57,752 nucleotides of DNA from Nodosilinea sp. P-1105 (GTDB lineage Bacteria > Cyanobacteriota > Cyanobacteriia > Phormidesmidales > Phormidesmidaceae). The stretch lies in NCBI RefSeq assembly GCF_012911975.1, contig NZ_SMDQ01000034.1, positions 1-57,752 of the forward strand, read 5' to 3'. Positions 40,038 through 48,185 of the stretch are shown in pieces. Under the pieces are notes generated by a model, which searched no databases, was not told where the DNA came from, and saw only the letters and a list, made by a program, of their open reading frames with translations. How positions within the stretch are numbered: the stretch's first letter is position 1; every line of letters starts with the position of its first letter. The translations under genes and the position numbers were made by a program.

Positions 40038-42410
40038 GTGCAAACCCTCCCCTTCCCCCGCAACCCCTTCTTCACCGGCAGGGAAGACCAGCTACAGGCC
40101 ATCCACGCTGCCCTCACCAGCCGAGGGCGAGCTGCCCTGTCGGGACTGGGGGGCATTGGTAAAACCCAAACCGCTGTGGAGTATGCCTATCGCCACCAGG
40201 GCGAGTATGACCATGTGTTTTGGGTCAGGGCCGAACAGGAAACAGAGCTGATCACCGGCTATGTGGCCCTGGCCAAGGCGCTGCAAATCCCTGGACACCA
40301 GCAAGAGGATCAACAGGCGATCATCGCCATGATGAAACAGTGGCTGGCCACCCACGACAACTGGCTGCTGGTGCTCGACAACGCCGATGACCTGCGCCAG
40401 CTGCGACCCTACCTGCCCGCCACCAAGGGCCATATCCTACTCACCACCCGCGCCCAAGCCCTGGGCGACCTGGCCGCTAAGGTCGAAGTTACTCGCATGG
40501 ACACCGATGAAGGTGCTCTACTGCTGCTGCGCCGGGCTAAGGCGATCGCCGATGACGCCGACCTGGCTGCCGCCTCAGCCTCAGACCAGGCCCTGGCCCA
40601 CACCCTGAATAGCGAAATGGATGGCCTGCCCCTGGCCCTGGACCAGGCCGGGGCCTACATCGAAGAGCAGTTCATCAGCCTGGGGGAATACCTGGAGCTG
40701 TTTCGCAGCGAAAAAGCCGAGCTGCTGCAAGAACGGGGACAACTGGACCCAGATCATCCCAGCGTTAGCGTCACCTTTACCCTGGCCTTTGAGAAAGTGG
40801 CCGCCGCCAGCGCCACCGCCGCCGCCCTAGTTCAAGCCTGCGCCTTCCTCGCCCCCGATGACATCCCTGAAGAGATTTTTAGTGAGGGGGCTGAAGCCTT
40901 TAACGAGCCCTTAAATGCCCTGGCCAAGAGCAAACTGACCCTGACCAGAGCCATTGCCGAAGCTGCCCGGTTCTCACTGATCAGCCGTAACCCCCAGGCC
41001 AAAACCCTGACCATCCATCGCCTGGTGCAGGAGGTGCTGAGGGCAACCATGGATGACAATAGCCAGCAACAGTGGGCCGAGCAGATGGTCGAGGCCGTAA
41101 CGGCAGTGTTTCCTGATGGTGACTTTGAGAACTGGGTAAAGTGCGATCGCACCATTTCCCATGCCCAGGCCACCACTAAACTGATTGCTGATTACGGGTT
41201 AGCCTCAAAAACAGCCGCTCTACTCCTCAGCCGTACTGGCTTTTACTACAACAAACAAGGATGGTATGGGGAGGCCGAACCCCTCTTCCAGGACGCCCTA
41301 GCGATGACTAAGCGGCTCTTGGGAGATGAGCATCTTGATGTCGCCACCAGCCTTCATAATCTGGCCAGTCTCTATGACAATCAAGGGCGGTATGGGGAAG
41401 CCGAACCCCTCTTCCAGGATGCCCTGGCGATGACCAAGCGGCTCTTAGGAGAGGAGCATCCCGATATTGCCACCAGCCTCAATAATCTGGCTGGGCTCTA
41501 CGACAAACAAGGGCGGTATGGGGAAGCCGAACCCCTCTACCAAAACGCCCTGGCAATGTATAAACGGCTCTTGGGGGACGAGCATCCCGATGTCGCCCGT
41601 AGCCTCAACAATTTGGCGGTGCTTTACAGAAATCAAGGGCGGTATGGGGAGACCGAACTCCTCTTCCAAGACGCCCTGGCAATGAGACAACGGCTTTTGG
41701 GAGACGAGCACCCCGATGTCGCCCGTAGCCTCAATAATCTGGCTGGGCTCTACGACAATCAAGGCCGCTATGGGGAGGCCGAACCCCTCTACCAAGACGC
41801 CCTGGCGATGACTAAGCGGCTCTTGGGAGACGAGCATCCCGATGTCGCCCGTAGCCTCAACAACCTGGCCTTTCTCTACGACAATCAAGGGCGGTATGGG
41901 GAAGCCGAACCCCTCTTCCAGGATGCCCTGGCGATGACCAAGCGGCTCTTGGGAGACGAGCATCCCGATGTCGCCCGTAGCCTCAACAACCTGGCCTTTC
42001 TCTACGACAATCAAGGCCGCTATGGGGAGGCCGAACCGCTCTACCAAAACGCCCTGGCGATGTATAAACGGCTCTTGGGGGACGAGCATCCCGATGTCGC
42101 CCGTAGCCTCAATAATCTGGCCTCTTTCTACTACCATCAAGGCCACTATAGGGAGGCTGAAACCCTCTTCCAAGACGCCCTAGCAATGAGACAACGACTG
42201 TTGGGAAACGAGCATCCCGATGTCGCCACCAGCTTGTTCAACTTAGGAGCCCTACGACATAACCAGGGTCGCCACCGCGAAGCCCTGGCCCTATTGCGGC
42301 AAGCTCAACCCATCTACCTGGCTACCCTCGGCCCCGACCACCCCAACACTCAGGCGCTCCAAAGCTGGATTGATGGCACCCAGGCAGCCTTAGACAACCA
42401 GGCCGAGTAA
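40038..42410 (+). CDS. STAND ATPase: NB-ARC domain with C-terminal TPR repeats
   Basis: 790 aa, start GTG at 40038. NB-ARC: Walker A GLGGIGKT (36-43), Walker B LLVLDNADD (109-117), LLTTRA (RNBS-B) and GLPLALDQAGAYI. C-terminal region is a series of eight 42-residue TPRs of kinesin-light-chain style (N..QGRYGEAEPL.Q.ALAM.KRLLGDEHPDVA.SLNNLA) plus a ninth degenerate one. The repeats are nearly identical at DNA level (126 bp). STAND proteins oligomerise upon ligand sensing; the TPRs would be the sensor and the TIR partner the effector. Coding-strand GC is normal for the window. Confidence 0.93.
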   Translation: MQTLPFPRNPFFTGREDQLQAIHAALTSRGRAALSGLGGIGKTQTAVEYAYRHQGEYDHVFWVRAEQETELITGYVALAKALQIPGHQQEDQQAIIAMMKQWLATHDNWLLVLDNADDLRQLRPYLPATKGHILLTTRAQALGDLAAKVEVTRMDTDEGALLLLRRAKAIADDADLAAASASDQALAHTLNSEMDGLPLALDQAGAYIEEQFISLGEYLELFRSEKAELLQERGQLDPDHPSVSVTFTLAFEKVAAASATAAALVQACAFLAPDDIPEEIFSEGAEAFNEPLNALAKSKLTLTRAIAEAARFSLISRNPQAKTLTIHRLVQEVLRATMDDNSQQQWAEQMVEAVTAVFPDGDFENWVKCDRTISHAQATTKLIADYGLASKTAALLLSRTGFYYNKQGWYGEAEPLFQDALAMTKRLLGDEHLDVATSLHNLASLYDNQGRYGEAEPLFQDALAMTKRLLGEEHPDIATSLNNLAGLYDKQGRYGEAEPLYQNALAMYKRLLGDEHPDVARSLNNLAVLYRNQGRYGETELLFQDALAMRQRLLGDEHPDVARSLNNLAGLYDNQGRYGEAEPLYQDALAMTKRLLGDEHPDVARSLNNLAFLYDNQGRYGEAEPLFQDALAMTKRLLGDEHPDVARSLNNLAFLYDNQGRYGEAEPLYQNALAMYKRLLGDEHPDVARSLNNLASFYYHQGHYREAETLFQDALAMRQRLLGNEHPDVATSLFNLGALRHNQGRHREALALLRQAQPIYLATLGPDHPNTQALQSWIDGTQAALDNQAE

Positions 42411-42429
42411 AACGCTAGATTCCACACCA

Positions 42430-43443
42430 CTAATCGCCTAACTGCTCTAAAATACGCTGCATCTCGACTTCTAGCTTTTCCATGCGCTTTTTAAGATCAG
42501 CATCTTGCTCCAGCTGATTCCATGTCTTCTTAGACCGCAGCTTTTGATAGGTTGAGTGGATTCTTTCTCTTAACGGCAAATCTTCAGGTTTGTCCTTGGC
42601 CTGAGCTTTGACTTCCCGAATATGCTCCTTAAGAGCCGCCTTAGTAAGATCTGCCTGTATGGCCGATTCAAGCGTACTTGCTTGCAGATCCTCTGGTAGT
42701 CGAGCAATCAACTGAGCCTTAGAGAACTCAATGTTCCCCTGCCTGACCGCATCCAACAAGACCGGAGGCAAATTCAATAACGGCAATCGGTTTGATACAA
42801 ATGTATCAAGCGTAATGCTAAACGCTGCCAGAACATCTTCAACCTGCGTGATAAGTCTGGACTTATCATCATCAAGAGTGTCACGTTGACGGGCATTCTT
42901 TAGCTGTATCAGGAGGCCAGGAATGTCTTCTCTGGGCTGGCCTAGCTTTAGCTCCATCAATCCAATCAGGTTATCTGTTTCCTCAATCGGGTTGAGGTCT
43001 TCCCTCATCAGGTTAGCCACCAGGGCTATTTCGAGGGCCTCATCATCCGAGAACTCGCGAACAACACAGGGAACAGTATCAAGCTGGAGATTAACAGCAC
43101 AACGCCAGCGTCGCTCTCCAGAAACAATCTGAAGTCCACCTTCAGCATTCCGAACCAGCAGGGGCTCTTGTATGCCCTTGTGCCGAATGGAGGTTTCTAG
43201 TCGCTCCATACCCGCTGGATTGAAGTATTTCCGGGGCTGACCCAAGCCATTGGCAATAGAAAGGGGTTGGAGCTGGTCAGGGGCAATTTGCTGAATTCCT
43301 TCCACAGCATGGCCCGTCATCTTGAGCTGCTGAATTTCAGCTCTAAGCTGCTGAAGCTCAGAGTCAAGGGGACGAACTTCAGCACCATTAGGAGAACCGG
43401 AGATAAACTCGTCAACACTCTTTGGCTTGCGGCGAACAACCAT
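42430..43443 (-). CDS. parB: ParB-family partition protein
   Basis: 337 aa. The ParB/Srx core is clear: GMERLETSIRHKGIQEPLLV, VSGERRWRCAV and DEALEIALVANLMREDLNPIEETDNL (residues about 85-170), with an N-terminal coiled segment and a C-terminal coiled coil (KKRMEKLEVEMQRILEQL) for dimerisation. It works with ParA and a centromere parS to segregate a plasmid or chromosome. No parS-like palindrome was recognised nearby. Located 17 nt after the parA stop, in the normal parAB order. Confidence 0.92.
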   Translation of the reverse strand: MVVRRKPKSVDEFISGSPNGAEVRPLDSELQQLRAEIQQLKMTGHAVEGIQQIAPDQLQPLSIANGLGQPRKYFNPAGMERLETSIRHKGIQEPLLVRNAEGGLQIVSGERRWRCAVNLQLDTVPCVVREFSDDEALEIALVANLMREDLNPIEETDNLIGLMELKLGQPREDIPGLLIQLKNARQRDTLDDDKSRLITQVEDVLAAFSITLDTFVSNRLPLLNLPPVLLDAVRQGNIEFSKAQLIARLPEDLQASTLESAIQADLTKAALKEHIREVKAQAKDKPEDLPLRERIHSTYQKLRSKKTWNQLEQDADLKKRMEKLEVEMQRILEQLGD

Positions 43444-43460
43444 TGAATAACCTGTCTTAA

Positions 43461-44099
43461 CTACGCGAATAGGGCTGTATAAAGTGAAGAAACTTCAGCG
43501 ATGGCTTTTTTGTCTTTGGGGCGGTACTCAACGACTCCCAAACCCATGCCGCCTGCATTGCGAAAGACTTTTCGGTTACCAAGGGGGGTGTCAAGGTGCT
43601 GTAATCCCTCAATCTCTAGGGCGATGCTGGCGGCTTCTTCATTGTCTTGACCAACATGGTCTGCCCGGTTGAGGACGGTGTAGACAGTGAGACTATCATT
43701 AAACGCTTTGGCTTCTTCTACCAACTCAGCAACTGTCTCAAGCGTCCAAACATCAAAGGAGCCTGGCAGGAACGGGACAAGTAGTCGTTGGGCAATTGAC
43801 ATTGCTGCCCTCTGGCCAGCCGTGTCCCGCCCACCCACATCGATCACGATGTCGTCATACTTTTCTGCCATTCGCATCACCTCACTGCGAACTGCAGACC
43901 CGTGCAGTTTGATAGCGGTGTACCCAGCTCCCGTCTCAAGCGTTTCGTTACGGATAGCGGTAAAGTCCGATGCAGTAGACTGATCATCTGCATCAACCAG
44001 CAGAATGTCACGGCCTTCGAGAGAGCGCATTACAGCCATGTTGACTGCCAGGGTGGTCTTACCTACGCCCCCCTTCACACCCCCAAATGCAATAATCAT
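43461..44099 (-). CDS. parA: ParA-family ATPase
   Basis: 212 aa, the short form of ParA without an N-terminal HTH. Deviant Walker A KGGVGKTTLA (9-18), switch region DDQSTASDF (about 38-46), DDIVIDVGGRDTAG (Walker B-like, 84-97). The short length means autoregulation would be done by ParB or another factor. Forms the partition operon with parB. No operator is evident in the 300-bp upstream region, which contains mostly AT-rich sequence. Confidence 0.93.
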   Translation of the reverse strand: MIIAFGGVKGGVGKTTLAVNMAVMRSLEGRDILLVDADDQSTASDFTAIRNETLETGAGYTAIKLHGSAVRSEVMRMAEKYDDIVIDVGGRDTAGQRAAMSIAQRLLVPFLPGSFDVWTLETVAELVEEAKAFNDSLTVYTVLNRADHVGQDNEEAASIALEIEGLQHLDTPLGNRKVFRNAGGMGLGVVEYRPKDKKAIAEVSSLYTALFA

Positions 44100-44426
44100 A
44101 GGTAGCTCTTAGAGTTTCAGTACTGTAGCGTGTCCTTGCCAAAATTCTAGCGGCAAATCTGCTGGTCACAGCGTTGATCTTTTTACTTTCTGGCGAAATT
44201 ACATCCCTTTCTGGATAACCTCAGATCAGGAGCTACCATTCCAAGTTACAGCGTAGATGCGACGAGGGAAGCTGCTGACACAGCATCTAATGGGGGAACA
44301 CGCTCTACGGCTACGAGACAAAGATGAACTAAAGAATTAGCTGAGCAGATGAAACTTTAGTGCCCTGCCCATTTGATTTGGCTAAGATTGGGGACAATAG
44401 CAGGACGGTAACAGTCTGAAATCGGC
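44100..44426. other. Intergenic region between parA and the 44427 gene
   Basis: About 330 bp between divergent genes. I see no clear parS or iterons. TAGCAGGACGG and GGGGACAAT near 44395-44410 lie before the plus-strand gene. Confidence 0.35.
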
Positions 44427-45203
44427 ATGTCTTCTCTTTTTGAGCAAATTCCTGAAGCAATAAGGAGCGCTAGCGGAAGCCTTTATGGATTATTAGCTCT
44501 CATTGTTATAGTCACAGGACTATTGGCAGTGTGGCTAATCACACAAAAGGCCACTAATCGACAAGAACGTGCCCTCATTTACGTGATACTGTTCTTCTCA
44601 GCGATAAGCGTAGCTGTTGCGATCGCAGCTGGCTTTTCATCAGGGCAGGTAATCGTAGACGCCCCACCACCCGATGAAAGCCCTGGTCCTAACTCAATCA
44701 GTCTTACACCGGAGTCTAGGGAACTATTGGAACAGCATCTTCAAGCACAGGGGCTCGAAGTCTCACCACAGAATAAGGCTTCAGCACTAGATGAAGCTAT
44801 CAACCTTCTGGTGAACAGAGAAGTTGACGAAAACGGAAATGCAAACGAGCCTCCAAGTGTAGGCATTACAAGAGATGGCAATAGTCGGCAATCAGCTTAT
44901 CTCCTTGATCGCAGTGACTCTACAGAATGGGACAATAGTTGGTATGGTCAAGGCTGGATTGGCCACGCACGGCCAGACAGGTATTACTCTCTCAATCTAG
45001 AGAACGACAGTATTCTTAAATTCGAGTGGTCTGAAAATATACGAATGACTCTGCAAAATGAAGGCGGAGGTGGAACAGGAACGGACACAACTGGCGAAAC
45101 AAGTCTTCCAAAAGGGCAGTACTACATTGTTGTTTCGCGAAGCTCTACCAGATATGAGGGCAACTATGAGTTTCAGGTCTTTGCAAATGCTATAGACAAC
45201 TGA
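44427..45203 (+). CDS. Two-TM membrane protein with extracytoplasmic beta domain, 258 aa
   Basis: Two spans (about 18-39, YGLLALIVIVTGLLAVWLI; and 49-69, LIYVILFFSAISVAVAIAAGF), a helical middle (ESRELLEQHLQAQG) and a C-terminal beta domain (DRYYSLNLENDSILKFEW, SLPKGQYYIVVSRSSTRYEGNYEFQVF) that looks like the PPC (pre-peptidase C-terminal) type. Similar in layout to the 26531 protein. Role unknown; possible sensor or cell-surface protein. Confidence 0.65.
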   Translation: MSSLFEQIPEAIRSASGSLYGLLALIVIVTGLLAVWLITQKATNRQERALIYVILFFSAISVAVAIAAGFSSGQVIVDAPPPDESPGPNSISLTPESRELLEQHLQAQGLEVSPQNKASALDEAINLLVNREVDENGNANEPPSVGITRDGNSRQSAYLLDRSDSTEWDNSWYGQGWIGHARPDRYYSLNLENDSILKFEWSENIRMTLQNEGGGGTGTDTTGETSLPKGQYYIVVSRSSTRYEGNYEFQVFANAIDN

Positions 45204-45430
45204 AACCGAAAAATAATCCTCTCACAACTGAAACTGCGCATAGCATGATTTCATCCATAAATTCAATGCTTATGCTCTCTTAGCTCTGCTGGTAGGCCAC
45301 TTCTATGCCCTACGGCAATGGTCAATAGCCTCTTTAGTAAAATTCTCAACACTTTTGAGATCAAGGCAGACACAGAAGCATCTAACCACAGAGGCTATAG
45401 TATAAGTGAACTACACCACTCTCTGTAGCC

Positions 45431-45757
45431 ATGGGTTTCCCTGTCCCCGGCGATGCCATTGAGCAGAGCCTAGACCTGAACCACCACCTAATCCACAACC
45501 CCGCTGCCACCTTCTTCATGCGGGTCGAGGGGGACATGGTGGCTGGCCAGGACGTACACCCAGGGGATCTGCTGGTGGTGGATCGCTCCCTGGTGGCCCA
45601 GGATGGTTCCCTGGTGGTGGCTGCCATCGCCGGTACCCTGCAAATCCTGCGGGTTGAGCAGCACCAGGGTCAGCTCGTGCCCCCCGGCTGGCAACGGGGT
45701 ACAGATGGGGACATTGACATTTGGGGGGTCGTTGCCCACCTGATTCGGAAGGTCTAG
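45431..45757 (+). CDS. UmuD'-like protein lacking the cleavage arm and both catalytic residues
   Basis: 108 aa. In standard UmuD the start-proximal arm ends in a Cys-Gly cleavage site followed by GFPSPA..; this protein begins MGFPVPGDAIEQSLDLNHHL, directly at the position produced by cleavage. In-frame stop 7 codons upstream (45407) excludes a longer version. The catalytic Ser of EGDSM is absent (VEGDMVAG), and the catalytic Lys (VK in GEFTVKKL) is replaced (GTLQILRV). It thus seems to be a permanent, non-proteolytic UmuD'. It is 2 nt from umuC and should assemble without RecA-induced cleavage (inference). Confidence 0.85.
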   Translation: MGFPVPGDAIEQSLDLNHHLIHNPAATFFMRVEGDMVAGQDVHPGDLLVVDRSLVAQDGSLVVAAIAGTLQILRVEQHQGQLVPPGWQRGTDGDIDIWGVVAHLIRKV

Positions 45758-45759
45758 CC

Positions 45760-47070
45760 ATGTTTGCCCTGGTCGATTGCAACAGTTTTTTCGCCTCCTG
45801 TGAGAAGGTCTTTCGCCCCGACCTGGACGGTAAGCCAGTGGCGGTGTTGTCTAACAACGATGGCTGTATTGTGGCGCGATCGCCCGAAGCCAAACCACTG
45901 ATCCCGATGCAGGCCACCCTGTACTCGGTGCAAGACCTGGTGAAGCATGGCAAGCTGCATGTGTTCTCCTCCAACCCGGTGCTCTACAAAGACATGTCCC
46001 GCCGGGTAATTCAGACCTTGAAGCACTTCAGCCCCGAGGTGGAACAATACTCCATCGATGAAGCCTTTCTGGGCCTGCATGGGTTCACTAAAGCCGACCT
46101 CACTGACTACGGCCACAAGGTTCACACCACGGTCAAGCAGTGGACCGGTATCCCCGTATCGGTGGGCATCGCCAAAACAAAAACCTTGGCGAAGCTAGCG
46201 GCCCATGGGGCCAAACGTTACCCAAACCTGAATGGGGTACTGGACTTTGGCACCCTGGCGGACCCAGACGCGGTACTGGCCAACATCGATGTGGGGGAGG
46301 TGTGGGGCATTGGCCGCAACCTTAAAGCTAAGCTCAACAGCATGGGTATCAAGACCGTGCTCCAGCTGAAGCAAGCGGATGAGCGCCTGATTAAAAAGAC
46401 GTTCGGCATCCTGGGCCTGAGAACAGTGCTGGAGTTGCGCGGCACCGCCTGTTTCCCGATGGAGCCCGTCGCCGCCCCCGTCACCATGCGGATTGTATCC
46501 CGCTCCTTTGGCCACCTGGTCACAGAGCTTTCGGACATCAAAGAGGCGGTGGCCACCTACACCACCCGCTGTGCCGAAAAGCTGAGGGCCGATGGTCTAT
46601 TAGCGGGGCACTTCACAGTCACCATTCGCACCAGCTACTACCGGGCCGAGAACCAATACGCCGCCGCTCGCTCAGTACAGCTGGACCCACCCACCCATGA
46701 CACCGCTGTGCTGATTTATGAGGCCATGCAACTGGCTGAAGCCGCCTTTACCCCCGGCTATGAGTACCTGAAAGCCAAAGTAATCGCCACGGACCTAACC
46801 CCGGTGGGAGAGGTGCAGGGCAGCTTGTTTGCCGCCCCGGTGGATACCGAGAAGCGCGACAAGCTAATGCAGACCATGGATAGCCTCAACCGCAAGCTCT
46901 GTCCTGATGCAGTCAAGTTTGGGGCTCTGGGCCTGAAGCCCACCTGGGCCATGCGGTCAGACTATTTCTCCCAGCGCTACACCACCCACTGGGGGGAACT
47001 ACCGACGGTGAAGGTTTGGCAAATGGTAAAGCCAACCTCAACAAGACTGTCCTGTAAGCCAGTCCGATGA
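45760..47070 (+). CDS. umuC: Y-family translesion DNA polymerase UmuC, second copy
   Basis: 436 aa from the ATG at 45760 (MFALVDCNSFFASCEKVF). Catalytic motifs intact: ALVDCNSFF and [10 protein letters not shown]. One difference from the first copy and from the family: the [14 protein letters not shown] segment reads ARSPEAKPLIPMQ, a residue shorter and altered, close to the incoming-nucleotide pocket. C-terminus carries an extra 15 residues. Partner of the UmuD'-like protein directly upstream. If that partner is constitutively active, this polymerase may not be gated by SOS cleavage. Confidence 0.93.
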   Translation: MFALVDCNSFFASCEKVFRPDLDGKPVAVLSNNDGCIVARSPEAKPLIPMQATLYSVQDLVKHGKLHVFSSNPVLYKDMSRRVIQTLKHFSPEVEQYSIDEAFLGLHGFTKADLTDYGHKVHTTVKQWTGIPVSVGIAKTKTLAKLAAHGAKRYPNLNGVLDFGTLADPDAVLANIDVGEVWGIGRNLKAKLNSMGIKTVLQLKQADERLIKKTFGILGLRTVLELRGTACFPMEPVAAPVTMRIVSRSFGHLVTELSDIKEAVATYTTRCAEKLRADGLLAGHFTVTIRTSYYRAENQYAAARSVQLDPPTHDTAVLIYEAMQLAEAAFTPGYEYLKAKVIATDLTPVGEVQGSLFAAPVDTEKRDKLMQTMDSLNRKLCPDAVKFGALGLKPTWAMRSDYFSQRYTTHWGELPTVKVWQMVKPTSTRLSCKPVR

Positions 47071-47185
47071 AGCCCAGTCACAATCTGGGAAACCTAGACT
47101 GAAGCCTTTCAGTCTCAGTCGTCCACCGACTTCGGGCAAACACCACCCCCTAGCTATAATTCAGGCCACCTCTCGCTTCGGACTT

Positions 47186-48181
47186 ATGCCACTCTTTACG
47201 TTGAAAGACAAACAAATCGCCGCTGTTAGCAGCACTCAATTTGGTGCAGAAGGCATCCAGGAACGGACTGACTTACAAGCTGCCCTGCGGGATAACATCA
47301 ACGTGATTTCGCCCGATACGATGGTGCTCTCTGAAGAATTCTCAGGCTGGACAGAGGGAGCACGGCGGATCGACCTCCTAGGCATCGACAAGCAGGCTAA
47401 CCTGGTGGTAATTGAACTCAAGCGCGATGAAACTGGGGCTCATATGGAACTACAGTCTCTGCGCTATGCCGCCATGGTTTCGACGCTAACCTTTAAGCGA
47501 GCCATCGAGATTCATCAGCAGTACCTTGATAAGCGGGGCATTGAGAAAGACGCCGAAGAAGAAATCTTGGGGTTCCTAGGATGGAGTGATCCCCAAGAGG
47601 AGCAGTTCCCTACAGATGTCAGGATCGTGCTGGCCTCGGCCAACTTCTCAAAAGAGCTGACCACTGCCGTCATGTGGCTGAATGAAAGAGACCTCGATAT
47701 TCGCTGTGTCCGCCTTCAGCCCTACAAACTGGGGGATGAGCTGCTGCTAGACATTGAGCAGATTATCCCCCTGCCAGAGGCGGAGGAATATCAGGTGAGG
47801 ATTCGAGAGCAGGCAGAGGCGCAAAGAGCTGCCGCCCGTTCTAGTCGAGATACTACGCAATATGAGTTCCTGGGCCAGGTATACAACAAACGTAATCTGG
47901 TACTGGCCGTAGTCACTCACTATCTTCAGGAGCATCCCCAAGCCAGCTTGGTTGAGCTGAAACAGGTGTTTCCAGACTCCCTCCACAGGGCTTTTGGGGT
48001 GGTGGCTCCAAAGGCGAAAGCTTTAGAGAAAGGCCAAAAGCGCTATTTCCTGAGTGAGAGCCAAGTTTTGCAGACAGGGGATGGGCAAACCGTTGCGGTC
48101 TGCAACCAGTGGGGCATCGGCAACATTGGTCCTTTCCTCGACATTGCCAAACAGCTTGGCTATGACATAACCGCGCAATAA
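47186..48181 (+). CDS. PD-(D/E)xK nuclease, NucS/DUF91-like
   Basis: 331 aa. Catalytic core RIDLLGIDKQANLVVIELKRD gives Asp63, Glu77 and Lys79, the D..ExK triad. The surroundings (FSGWTEGARRIDLLG, LRYAAMVSTLTF) match endonuclease NucS/DUF91-type proteins. The C-terminal 120 residues are an additional domain (KRNLVLAVVTHYLQEHPQ, GQKRYFLSESQVLQ) with winged-helix-like pattern. It ends 4 nt before the HNH gene, so the two nucleases are likely co-expressed. Candidate restriction or defence module. Confidence 0.8.
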   Translation: MPLFTLKDKQIAAVSSTQFGAEGIQERTDLQAALRDNINVISPDTMVLSEEFSGWTEGARRIDLLGIDKQANLVVIELKRDETGAHMELQSLRYAAMVSTLTFKRAIEIHQQYLDKRGIEKDAEEEILGFLGWSDPQEEQFPTDVRIVLASANFSKELTTAVMWLNERDLDIRCVRLQPYKLGDELLLDIEQIIPLPEAEEYQVRIREQAEAQRAAARSSRDTTQYEFLGQVYNKRNLVLAVVTHYLQEHPQASLVELKQVFPDSLHRAFGVVAPKAKALEKGQKRYFLSESQVLQTGDGQTVAVCNQWGIGNIGPFLDIAKQLGYDITAQ

Positions 48182-48185
48182 GCCA

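Noticed and set aside
41445..42173. 242-codon minus-strand frame opposite the STAND gene
   Set aside because: It lies antisense to the TPR repeats and is open only because the 126-bp repeat keeps one antisense frame free of stops.
41250..42260. Regular repeats possibly a CRISPR array
   Set aside because: Units of 126 bp are continuous, coding and without spacers; they are TPR codons.
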